Assembly: GCA_009746045.1 (NCBI GenBank) | Contig: RPFO01000465.1 | Span: 67,001-131,000, forward strand | Source: Mesostigma viride | Lineage: Eukaryota > Streptophyta > Mesostigmatophyceae > Mesostigmatales > Mesostigmataceae | DNA length: 64,000 nucleotides | Direction: 5' to 3' | Shown here: positions 11,110-22,589 of the stretch, piece after piece | How positions within the stretch are numbered: position 1 is the stretch's first letter | Layout of the letters: each line of letters opens with the position of its first letter | The notes under the pieces: model-generated | Seen by the model: only the letters and a program-made list of their open reading frames with translations | Told to the model about the DNA's origin: nothing | Databases searched by the model: none | Made by a program: the position numbers and the translations under genes

Positions 11110-12440
11110 CATGGGGGGGGGCTGGCATGCTTGCGTGGGTGTGGGGGGGCCTCGCATGCGTGCGTGGGTGTGGGGGGGGCTCGCATGCGTGCGTGGGTGT
11201 GGGGGGGAGTGGCATGCATGCGTGGGTGTGGTGGGGGGCTGCCATGCATAAGTGGGGTTAGGGGGGGGCTGGCACGCGTGTGTGGGTTCGTGGGGTGGCT
11301 GCCATGCGTGCGTGGGTGTGTGGGGTGGCTGGCATGCGTGCGTGGGTGTGGGGGGTGGCTGGCATGCATAAGTGGGTTTGTGATGGGCTGGCATGCGTGC
11401 GTGGGTTGGTGGGGTGGCTGGCATGCATGCGTGCATGTGGGGGGTCGCTGGCATGCATGCGTGGGTTTGTGGGGTAGCTGGCATGCGGGCGTGGGTGTGG
11501 GAGGGGCTGGCATGCATGCGTGGGTGTGGGGGGTGGCTGGCATGCATGCCTGCATGTGGGGTGGGGCTGGCATGCGTGCGTGGGTGTGGGGGGGGCTCGC
11601 ATGCGTGCGTGGGTGTGGGGGGGGCTCGCATGCGTGCGTGGGTGTGGGGGGGAGTGGCATGCATGCGTGGGTGTGGTGGGGGGCTGCCATGCATGCGTGG
11701 GGTTAGGGGGGGGCTGGCACGCGTGTGTGGGTTGGTGGGGTGGCTGCCATGCGTGCGTGGGTGTGTGGGGTGGCTGGCATGCGTACGTGGGTGTGGGGGG
11801 TGGCTGGCATGCATAAGTGGGTTTGTGATGGGCTGGCATGCGTGCGTGGGTTGGTGGGGTGGCTGGCATGCATGCGTGCATGTGGGGGGTCGCTGGCATG
11901 CATGCGTGGGTTTGTGGGGTAGCTGGCATGCGGGCGTGGGTGTGGGAGGGGCTGGCATGCATGCGTGGGTGTGGGGGGTGGCTGGCATGCATGCCTGCAT
12001 GTGGGGTAGGGCTGGCATGCGTGCGTGGGTGTGGGGGGGGCTGCCACGCGTGTGTCGGGGGGCTGGCATGCGTGGGTGGTTGGCGGGGGGAGTGGCATGC
12101 ATGCGTGGGTGTGGTGGGGAGCTGCCATGCATGCGTGGTTTTAAGGGGGGGCTGGCACGCGTGCGTGGGTTCGTGGGGTGGCTGCCATGCGTGCGTGGGG
12201 GTGGGGGGTGGCTGGCATGCGTAAGTGGCTGTGGGGGTTGCTGGAATGCATAAGTGGGTTGTGGGGTGGCTGGCATGCGTGCGTGGGTGTGGGGGTGGCT
12301 GGCATGCGTGCGTGGATTGGTGGGGTGGCTGGCATGCATGCGGGCATGTGGGGGGTGGCTGGAATCCATGCGTGGGTTTGTGGGGTATAGCTAACATGTG
12401 TGCGTGGGTGTGGGAGGGGCTGGCATGCATGCGTTGGTTG
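11110..12440. repeat. G-rich minisatellite with about 440-bp higher-order repeats
   Basis: Units of about 30-33 bp, typified by GGGGTGGCTGGCATGC then GTGCGTGGGTGTG, are arrayed in one direction. Variant units recur in the same order: the CATAAGTGGGTTTGTGATGG variant is at 11367 and 11812 (445 bp apart), and the GTGGGTT-CGTGGGG/GGTGGGG variant at 11282, 11727 and 12165 (445 and 438 bp apart). The array therefore expanded as three blocks of about 440 bp. Long open frames exist on both strands because the units lack stops; I do not consider them genes. G-runs every 10-15 bp suggest quadruplex potential. Confidence 0.9.
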
Positions 12441-14130
12441 ACATGCCATGGATGAAAAACGCCAAGAAGAGTATATGGCCCCGCTGCCACCAAAAATCAC
12501 CTGGTTGATCAACCAAGGGGATAGCCTGCACAGTGAGACACAAACACAGCAGACCCAGCAAAGCAAAATTCAGGTTGTAAGCGAGTGGAGATTACTTTTG
12601 ACATGCTTGATGAAGAAATATATAACACACCTTCTATTGTCACACCTTCTATAAACAAATGGTTGATTGATCACCTTATACACCACGTAAACATGCTACC
12701 AGACGCGCTCTTCAGTCCAGTCAAAATCCACGTGCGAAGCAAGTCAGCTTACGCAGAAAGCACCATGAATGTCAGCCAGTACAGCAGTAAATGACGCCCC
12801 AAACCCGTGACCAGGCAAGCATCCAGAGGGGCTTTCACCGCCCAGTATATTCCAGAAAAAAGCATCACAGATCCTTGGGCAACGGACGTTCACACAGGAC
12901 ATGCGAAGGACCATGAAGATGGCGTCCTGCACGGCTAAGAAAATAAAACGCAGACCCTTGCTACGCTATGTCTTTGCTGCGACTAGGTGGATTCGGCGAA
13001 ATGGAAAGAACGCAACCATGAAAATGCATCAGAAAGAGAGCAGGTACTACCCCGGTCATCGAAACAAACGCCTCACCATCGGCATCGCCGGTTACGTCCC
13101 GTGGCAAAAAATCCAGCGTTCTTTCCAATATGATGTGGCGACAGCAGAAGCTCGTTGGCCACACCCCAAGCCTTCCACGAACAGCAAACTGATTTCACTA
13201 GGCACCCAATACGTAAAGCAGTTAAGCATGATACTACAATACCTAAATCTACAACGACATTCCATTTCCAGGTCGCCATAGCGACACGGACCTCTCCCAC
13301 GCAGGTATCACTCCGTTGACGCACCTCCAGCTCATAAAATTTCGCACTTGCTCTTCAAACATAAAATTTTGACGTATAAAACCATGGCTGCGCATTCCCC
13401 ATCCCAATTTTCTAGCCTACGTTGCCTGCCATCGCCAGCCAGCACAAGGAAAATTGCTCGCGCAGCACGTCACTTTGTTTTTCGCCCCGAGCATGCCGCA
13501 CGCTTTGCCAATAATTCCCAGTTCCCACTGCTATTTCGCCCCACCCTGACTGAACGCCAGTTCGGCTCTGAACCTTCCAACCGTCCTGCAAATTTGATCC
13601 ATCCGTTCAGAAAATCGCATTCCATTGACGTTGTGGCCCTAACCTCGAGCGCGTTATTCAAAACGGCGTGCACCGGTTGGTCCCCTTGTCCAAAGTGGTG
13701 CAACGGGAAACTGTGGAAAGTTTGAGGAGAGATCCATTCGCGACCCAAACGTTTGACGGTTAAATTAGTCAACGCGCCGTTCCGTCCTGAGGCCGCGCGG
13801 ATTGGCGAGACGCCCCACCTGCCCGCAAAAGTCTGAACATGTTCAGCGTTTCAGCACCCGTTCAGGAGATGTGAGACTCGATCTCCAAGGTTTGGGGATT
13901 TTCTTTGTACTACGGCGATTGGCCATCTCGCTACGGTCTTGGACGTCGTCCGCTCCCGCGCTAGGGGGCGCGTGGGACGGCCCCACCTTCGGCCTACGGC
14001 CTCGGCCAAAGTTTTCGGGCTTCATAAATCGTAGTTACATTAGGGGAGAAACTTATAAACTTTCATTCTTCTCAGCTAAACGTTTCCTAATTCCCAATAG
14101 TATTCTCGCAAACTGGTCCCCCGAGTAGGT
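12441..14130. other. Gene-free region
   Basis: Several open frames of 60-130 codons overlap on both strands without recognisable domains or consistent codon bias. Mixed AT-rich and GC-rich blocks suggest decayed repeats. I cannot assign anything. Confidence 0.5.
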
Positions 14131-14940
14131 GCCGACAAATCGGCTGTAAGTCACTTTTTGGCGGAAAATCGGCAGCAAGACCATTTAGGGGTTAACCAAA
14201 TAGATAAGCCTCGGCACCCGCCTGCAACCGGCCGACCTTCCGGCATTTTTCAACATGCCGATCGCCGACGTGCTACAAATCCTCAAATTCCGATACGACG
14301 ACGACGACATCATCCGCCATCCCCACACCAGCGCGGCTGTGCCTGACCGGACGGCCCCGCTGAGTGGCTGAAATGGGAAGACGACCTGCAACGCACCTCC
14401 TGCCTCTTAACATGCTGCCCTGAACTCTGCAGCCCGCTGGCGACCATCGCTGCCGCATCCGACGCCGCGGCTGACGCCGATCGACACCCCTGCCGGCGCA
14501 GCCGGCCCCGCTGAGCTGCTGCGTGGCATGCAGCATCCCTCACCTCTGTGCAAGGTGAGCTCAAGTCCATGGCTGCTGCATCTGCTGCAACCCAAGCCAC
14601 CTTGCTGGAACTGAAGGCGGCCATGGCCACCCCGCCCCCCCCCAAGCGGGTCACGTTCGCGGACGTGACGGGCAAGAACTTGGATGCCATCGTAGCCCAG
14701 GCGGCTAAGACGGCAGCCACTGCAGTTGTGTCACAGAATGTGGCCCAGCTCAGACAACGCAATATCATCCTCAAGAACTTTGAGAAGGGCAAGTATGACA
14801 CCGCACAAGCGCTTACGGAGGCCTTGCAGGGTCCCGCGTTCCTGGGGCCGGGTGCTGCAGCTGAGCCACCACACGTGACCATTGACAGGGCCATTCGCCT
14901 CAGTGCCAGGCCCAGCTGGCCTGGTTCTGGTCGCCATTAA
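14131..14940 (+). mobile_element. LINE ORF1 (nucleic-acid-binding gag-like) fragment
   Basis: Codons 14548-14940 read as an ORF1-type protein. There is an alpha-helical stretch (SMAAASAATQATLLELKAAM), then FADVTGK and a block (IILKNFEKG...DTAQALTEAL) that parallels IVVRYFQVAP...DLMLAQRLYQ in the intact LINE ORF1 at 43076-44416. Upstream to about 14190 other frames continue the similarity poorly, so the N-terminal part is frameshifted. The fragment ends at a TTAATTAATTAA tail belonging to the next element. Confidence 0.6.
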
Positions 14941-15660
14941 TTAATTAATTAAAATCAAAGCTCCGTGGGGAGCATATGTAACACATAGTAGCCCTGAGAA
15001 AGGGGCATCTATGGGTTTGTAATACAATCAGGGCGACAACCTGCAGGTGTAAGATGTACAACTATCACCTGCTCTGGGTGCACTAGGTGCACCTGCACCT
15101 CCATGATGGTAATTCATGCCTCCTAAACAAGCACAGGCACCCAGGGGGGGCTTGAGGAGAGGGCCTAGAAGGCCTGCATGACATATGGGGTGGAAGGTAT
15201 GTGGCTAGGCTATAGCTAGGGTACACATGGCCTCTCAGCAGTGAGTAACTCCCTGCATGGGCAAAGCATGACTCGAAATTGCTACGGCTATTGCAAGGGC
15301 GGGTGTGCATGGGCCCATCACGTAGGCATACATGGCCACGTCACTAAGCTTTCTAGTCTACACTACTGCTATATATTCCCTAGGCTGGGGTGGCTGGGGT
15401 GGCTGGGGTGGCTGGGGCGGCAGGGGTCGCCTGCCAGGGCTTGTGGGCGACGTAGATGTCCGCCGGCCCCCTTCCAGTAGACCGGCTTCTGCCCCGCCGT
15501 CTGCCGAAGCTGGAGGTAGGTCGGCCATAACTCCCGTCGCCGTTGTTGCTGCTCAAGGTCAAGTCGTCGTCCAGCGTGTAGGCGGTGCCCCCAAGCCGCT
15601 TGCGACACTTGAGGAACTCCATCTTATCCGCCATGGTGTCAAAGGTGAGGAGCAAGGGGG
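14941..15660 (-). mobile_element. LINE family C 3' end with ORF1-like remnant
   Basis: The 3' terminus on the minus strand has a TTAATTAA tail and the block GCTCCGTGGGGAGCATATGT at about 14960. Related copies start near 29105 and 54690 (CTCCGTTGGGAGTATATGTA then a GGGGCATATGGC-like stretch). Around 15655-15380 the minus strand encodes an ORF1-like piece (MEFLKCRKRLGG, DDLTLSS), comparable to LQARKLLGG in the larger ORF1. A four-fold GGCTGGGGT microrepeat lies at 15388-15420. Truncated and non-functional. Confidence 0.6.
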
Positions 15661-15769
15661 AGGGGCCGGCCTTACCCCGCGAGCGCTGGTCACCATGGCC
15701 ACCGTGAACGACCAGAAACGGGTCATTGGAGCCCGGGCGTCGCCTGCTCTTAAGGACACCCCCATTAGC

Positions 15770-16130
15770 ATGGACGTGATGCTAGACGCCGCAAGGCCCG
15801 CACCTTCAAAGAACAGCTACTAGAGGACATGGGGGGCCTAGCTAGGCCTCTCCGTGATTTGGAAAAAGATGATGGACAAGGCCAAGTGGGCCCAGGTCAT
15901 TGAGGTCAACGAGCCCCCTCCCGTGGGGAAGCGCCCGCGTGTGCAAACATCAGGGAAGCACGCAAGACAGGTCCCCTAGGGTAGAGTTGATGTTGATAAA
16001 TTTTGTAGATAGCTGTTGTAGATAGATTAGACCGGTAGGACTGTTTGCACCCATATCCATCCATCCATCGGCCGGGTTTAATTCTCCGTGACTCCCCAAC
16101 GGGAGCACGAGTCTAATTAATTAATAAATA
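15770..16130 (+). mobile_element. 5'-truncated 3' end of LINE family D
   Basis: From about 15783 the sequence matches, in opposite orientation, the terminal part of the LINE at 39406-44416. Shared are the coding end (GACGCCGCAAGGCCCGCACC; VIWKKMMDKAKWAQVIE) and the 3' UTR (GTAGATAGATTAGACCGGTA; CACGAGTCTAATTAATTAAT tail). Only about 350 bp are left, which is typical of abortive target-primed reverse transcription. Confidence 0.75.
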
Positions 16131-16689
16131 ATCAGCATGGACGAGGACTACACCCCTTCACAGCTGGCGGCGAGGAGCAAGCTTTAATTGGAACCACCGC
16201 GATCACGAGCAGGTGGTGGTGGCACGCGCTGGGTACATAAAGGGGGAGAAGCGTGTGCAACTGCGTCTGATGCCGGATGGCTGTTTTGGTGCATTCCTAA
16301 ATGGTGTCCGTGTAGACACCCAGAACGTAGAGTCTCGTGTAGAGTCTCGTAACAAACATGCTGCCCCTCAATCCAGGAGGTAGCCAGGTTAGTGGTGGTT
16401 CCAGGAGGTAGCCAACCCTACGCGTCAGCTCGCGGCTAACACGCTTCGAGGACAGCCTCTAAAAAGTCCCACCCGTTCCACCCCCATGCCTCGCCCTCGT
16501 CAAGTGATGCACATGGTGGCCGGTGCCGGTATATTTCGGGCCAGAACGGCAGCTCTCAGCAGTCAGATTCGCAGCACACAACGCATGCTATAGATTATCT
16601 GCGCGCCTCGATCTGCGTAGCGCAATCATACCCGAATCACCCAGAGCAGGCGGCAGGCTCGCATCCTTCGCCTGCAGGACACGCTCCAT
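16131..16689. other. Gene-free spacer
   Basis: There is a short local duplication at about 16328-16352 (AGAGTCTCGTGTAGAGTCTCGT) and at about 16371-16415 (CCAGGAGGTAGCCA twice). No gene is recognisable. Confidence 0.5.
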
Positions 16690-18055
16690 GCGATGAAAAG
16701 CACTATTCCATCCATCGCCCTCCCCTCCGTTCCATCCCCACCCCCATCTTCCGCTGCATCCACCCCCATCCAAGAGTGGCGAAAATGGCTGACGGCGGTA
16801 TGGCTGACGGCGGAACTCGAAGTTCTTCGAGGACTTGCATATAGCCTTGAGGGGGCCACCCCGGCCCGCCACTTCTTGGTTATGCTGCTCGACGCCAATG
16901 CAACCCTCCCCGTGGGCACTGCTGGCAGTCGCTTTGCGCCTGCCGGCACGGCTGCTAACGACAACACCTCCTTGTTTTCTGCCTTTTGGCAGGATAGCGG
17001 GATCATTGCTGTCAACTGCCACTTCCAACGTCCCTCACAGGACTTGGTCACTTTTCGGGGCCTTAACGACCGTCCGGACTGTCTGCAGACAGTGTGGTGG
17101 TACGGCAGCCCAGGTGCACGAATTGGTTCTGGATACCCGAGTGTTCGACCCACCCACGGTGTGCTCTGACCACCGGTCGGTGCGTGCGACCATTCGGCTC
17201 CGGTTCCATGCCCCCGAGCGCCGCGCCCACGTGGCCCGTCCTGACTGTTCTGCACTACGCCCGGTCCGGGGGGGATCCCGAGGACTGGACGGACGCCGAG
17301 CACGAGCGGAACAGGTGCCGACCGGGCGTATACCTGGAGGCCCTGGACGCCCAGGCGGACGTCGACGCGCTGGCCCAGGGTGCTCCCAAGCAGCCATTTT
17401 TGCGGGCTTTGCGGCCCGCGCCCCGTTGCTGGCGGCCCGGCACCTGCATGCCAGTCATGCCCCGCCGACGCCCCGGCCCGCTCTACCGCCAGGACCCCAA
17501 GGTCTTAGCCGCCCAGCATCGCCTCAAGCGTAACTGGGACCCGCAGTGCTGAAACCGGTGCATGCTCAAGGCCGCCCTTGTGGAGGCCTACGCACATGCT
17601 CAGGACGCCGAGGCGGCCCGGCCAGTGCATCGCGGATGCCAAGGCCTGCCAAACTCGCAACCAGGGCAAGGACATGTGGTACCACCTCGACCGGCTCGGC
17701 GGCCGGCGGCAACGCACCCCGGTGGAGCACATGGAGGACGGCGCGGCGCCAGTCCTGGCCTTGGCCGCTGGTTGGCCCACAATGTTTCCTTGACAGGTGG
17801 GGCTCGCGCCCCCCCCCCGCCGCTTCACTGCATGACCCCGAGACGGCCGCCCGTCTCGGTGTTGCCGGACCCCCCCGCCGCCTGCGCACCCCTCCTCGAT
17901 CGGCCGCGGACAACCAAGTCCCCGCCTTGAATCGAGGGCTGCCTTGCCACCAACGACGTCGTACGTCCACCCGCCCGTCCGTTCACTTTGGAGGAATCGG
18001 ACGGCGCCCTTGCTCGCCTGCGATACGACGCAGCGGTCGGTGCCGACCACCTTTT
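16690..18055 (+). pseudogene. LINE ORF2 fragment: APE-type endonuclease and linker, frameshifted
   Basis: Around 16855-17000 the plus strand encodes ARHFLVMLLDANATLPVGT, nearly the same as the endonuclease core of the larger LINE copy at 39.8-43.0 kb. After a frame change the catalytic C-terminal box (SDHRSVRATIRLRF) appears at about 17165-17205. The linker before RT follows in still other frames (KDMWYHLDRLGG near 17670) and the start of RT (ALARLRYDAAVGAD) near 18005-18045. Several frameshifts make it a pseudogene. It breaks off where an opposite-strand LINE piece begins. Confidence 0.75.
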
Positions 18056-18700
18056 AGTGCGGGCCGGCAGACCACGGGGCGGTCTGACCCTCGAGGTCGA
18101 GGCGGTCTTCACGGCGCTGGCAGCACTCGTGGAAAAACTCCGCCGTCTTCTTACGCGACGTAACACCATGGCCCCGAACTCCTCAAGGACAAAGGGGATG
18201 ACCCGGTGCATGTGGCCCCACGTGTCTATTAATGAATGAATTAATTAATTAATTAATTAATTAATTAATTAATTAATTAATTAATTAATTAATGGGGCCC
18301 TACATTGCCGTACTAAGGAGGCAATTACTTGTCGCGCTCAGCCACAGCGGCTGCAGCGCCGGCATCCACATCCGCCCCGAGGATTGGCGACCGGAGAGCG
18401 GCCGAGCCACATGATAGACATCGATGAGCAGGTGGCAACCCTGCTGCCCATCGTAGTCAAGCACGGTAATGTCGGGGCGGTGGTTGGGTGAGTAGAGGGC
18501 GCCCCATCCGCGTCCTCACACTTGATGGTGGAGTGGGGAAAGACCGACCGAACCATGGCACACACCACCCGGAGGAGAGCGGTATGGAGATAGGAGGAAC
18601 CATTTCTGGTTCTGCTGGCCACCCATGCACGCGATGTAGTGCGTTCCTGAGGATCACTGATCCTTGAGTCCAAATCAAACAGACGTAACGCCAACTAAGT
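18056..18700 (-). mobile_element. REL-type LINE C-terminal fragment with an inserted TTAA tail
   Basis: The minus strand matches the copy at 38150-39330: LHTALLRVVCAMVRS, HSTIKCEDADG and the block ending CCCCGAACTCCTCAAGGAC. At about 18206-18300 the alignment is broken by foreign sequence carrying CACGTGTCTATTAAT (the LINE family A 3' end, 18219-18233) followed by about 14 AATT units. This looks like a near-tailless LINE insertion; flanking duplications are only approximate. Confidence 0.65.
18234..18293. repeat. (AATT)n microsatellite
   Basis: About 14 uninterrupted AATT units follow the family A 3' end motif. It resembles the tails of other LINE copies here but is much longer, so the tail probably expanded after insertion. 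Confidence 0.9.
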
Positions 18701-19036
18701 ACGGCAGATCTAACACCGGTACCTGTTTGTTACGTCATGCAGTAACAGCACTACCAAGTACATCATGGCGGGCCGGGCATCATCATGGCTTGGCTTGTTT
18801 AATAATAGTTTAGGCATTTGAGATAGATACCGAATAGATACGGTAGGATTGTTTCACGTAGTTTCCACTTGCATGAACGTAACGTGACCTTAACTTCATC
18901 GTAAATGATGACAGTTGATGCGGCTTCACTAAGTGTCAATCATATTAATACTTGCGGATGTCATGTAACCAAGGTGAATGTGTAGTTGTCTCTCTCTCGT
19001 TTGGGTGTATACGTCGTAGTATATTGAGAGAGTTAC
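18701..19036. other. Gene-free spacer before the foldback element
   Basis: AT-rich unique-looking sequence with no gene or repeat that I recognise. The part at about 18918-18930 has a weak inverted match beyond the right arm of the neighbouring foldback element. Confidence 0.4.
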
Positions 19037-19512
19037 TAGCTGGCTGTTTGCGACAAGCCCGGAGCGAGTGTGCACGGGGGGGGCGGGGTCAGACCCCCCC
19101 TGCACCCCCACCCCTGGTAAGGGGGGTGGGCGGTGGGGTGGGGTGGGGGGGTGAGGGTCCGAAACCCCCCCCCCCCCCCGGCATGGTACTGGTCGAGGGG
19201 GTAGGGGCGGGTCGAGACACACACACACCTCCACCCCTCTACCCCCCCCCCCCCCCTACTCCCCGGAGGCGTTGGAATTAGCAGGGCGACGTGCACGGGT
19301 GAGTTGCGCACCGCTATGCCAGGGAAACTGCTGGCCGTGGCGACGCGACGGGCGAGTCATGCGAAGCCGCCACTGAAGACGTATGACCCAAAGTGGTGGG
19401 AGTGCGGATTGTGGGGGGGGAACTGGGGGGGGAAAGGGGGTCAAAATGAGTCAGGTGGAGAGGAGGGGAGGAAGGCGGGGGCCGGGGGAAGGGGCTGGGG
19501 GGTTGGGGGAAA

Positions 19513-19543
<31 letters not shown>

Positions 19544-19765
19544 GGCGGGGGGGCGGGAGGGCAACCACCCCCACCCCCTGTTAGGGTTGTGAGGGGGAGG
19601 GGGTGGGTCGAGACCCCGCCCCCCTCCCCCCCCCTTCGAGGGGGGGGGGGGCGGGGTCGGTTAGACACCACCCACCCACTGACCCCACCCCTGGCTGGTC
19701 AAGCGAGCCGGGGCCGGGGCCGGGGGGTGCACACTCGATCCGGGCGTGTCGCGAACAGCCGGCTA
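19037..19765. mobile_element. Foldback (inverted-repeat) element with extreme G/C-run interior
   Basis: The left arm at 19037-19075 (starting TAGCTGGCTGTTTGCGACA, ending CGAGTGTGCAC) is matched by the reverse complement of 19727-19765 with about four mismatches in 39 bp. Between the arms lie long alternating G and C runs, including about 34 consecutive G at 19515-19547, and repeated GGTCGAGAC-like pieces. No protein is encoded. A small non-autonomous TIR or foldback element is the simplest reading; no clean target duplication was found outside the arms. Confidence 0.65.
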
Positions 19766-20380
19766 GATAGTTACTACTTCCCAAGGCAAGCGAGCAACGC
19801 AAGAATAAAGGAAAGAATAAAGGAAATATACGACCTAGACGGCAGGCGGCAGGTGAAGCCGTATCAGTATACACTGAGCATTGTCCTAGTGCCACACACC
19901 GTGAGTCCGACAAGGCGACAACCACGTGAATGACAATTGACAAGTGACAACCACATGGCACATATTGCCGTTGCCGGATCTGATTATGATTTCTGCAGGC
20001 CTAAACTGCGGATCGGTAAAATAATGCCGAATCCTGCCGATTCGGTATGTCATATCCTGTTCAGTTCACATCTCTCAATCAATGTTAGCGAACATTGCCC
20101 ATCAATATCGAGATCCTCCTGACACTAAGTGACGGAAGCTTACGGGAAAACAACTAAACTAGACGCGGAAGTGCGGAGGAGTTTCACACATATTGTCCAC
20201 GTCTACTATTTGATTTGATGTGTAAGATCCGTCTTACATTCGATTGCAGGAAAAGAGATTTACGGTACTTATTTGGCAATGTCCAAAGTGCTGGTTTCGC
20301 GAGGGTCGCCATGAACCTGAACCGCGGATCTCTACGATCAACAACAACACAACAACATCAAACTGCAGCTGGGGTTGATT
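19766..20380. other. Gene-free spacer, CAA-rich at the right end
   Basis: No gene is recognised. At 20337-20356 there is a short CAACAACAACACAACAACAT tract, complementary in composition to the (TTG)n array that follows. Confidence 0.5.
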
Positions 20381-20407
20381 CCCACGCCGCACATGGGCGG
20401 CAGAGAT
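20381..20407. repeat. Left inverted arm of the (TTG)n locus
   Basis: This 27-bp arm begins CCCACGCCGCACATGGGC and is the reverse complement of 22118-22144 with one mismatch. Confidence 0.9.
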
Positions 20408-20434
20408 TCTCATAGCAGGAGATGTTCTTGTTGC

Positions 20435-22098
<1,664 letters not shown>

Positions 22099-22104
22099 AT
22101 TCCG

Positions 22105-22144
22105 GCAGCAGAGATTGATCTCTGCTGCCCATGTGCGGCGTGGG
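22105..22144. repeat. Right inverted arm with nested perfect palindrome
   Basis: 22118-22144 is the right arm. Overlapping it, 22105-22128 is a near-perfect palindrome: GCAGCAGAGAT, a two-base centre TG, then ATCTCTGCTGC. CAACAACAACAACAGCAAG follows at 22154-22172. Confidence 0.85.
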
Positions 22145-22589
22145 CGGCGTGGGCAACAACAACAACAGCAAGTCAACAACAGAGATTGAGCAGGGAGATG
22201 TACCCCCCTCTTATTAGCGCAAAGCGAGATCCCCAACCTATTGTCAGGTTTCGGCTGACATGAAACGACGGGGGTTCAACCTGGAAGCCAGCCTACGCAG
22301 CGTCTCGTTAGTAACAGGGCATGGCCTGGATCACCAGAAATATGATCAGCCTTGATAATTACGACAAATTTCGATACATGGCGGCTTGATGCAGAAGTTT
22401 TTGAACTTGCTTTGAGATGGTAGTTAGACGGGTGACAAACGGACATTCGACTTTGATGTTATGGTACGATGAAAACGAAAGGATGCTAGTTTGTTGGGCA
22501 CGGGACAGGGCAGTAGCTGCACGCAGCAAGCAGCCGAGAATGCAGAACCTAGATCCTTGCAAGCGGAAGCTCGAGTTACCTTATTGCTG
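22145..22589. other. Upstream region of the armadillo-repeat gene
   Basis: About 440 bp lie between the (TTG)n locus and the chosen start codon at 22590. No TATA box or other clear promoter motif is visible. An upstream ATG at 22483 opens a short 34-codon frame ending in TGA at about 22589, which could act as an upstream ORF. Confidence 0.4.

Noticed and set aside
11101-12493. His/Pro/Ala-rich minus-strand and Trp/Gly/Cys/Met-rich plus-strand frames up to 420 codons
   Set aside because: Products of the G-rich minisatellite; several frames are open at once and none has a domain.
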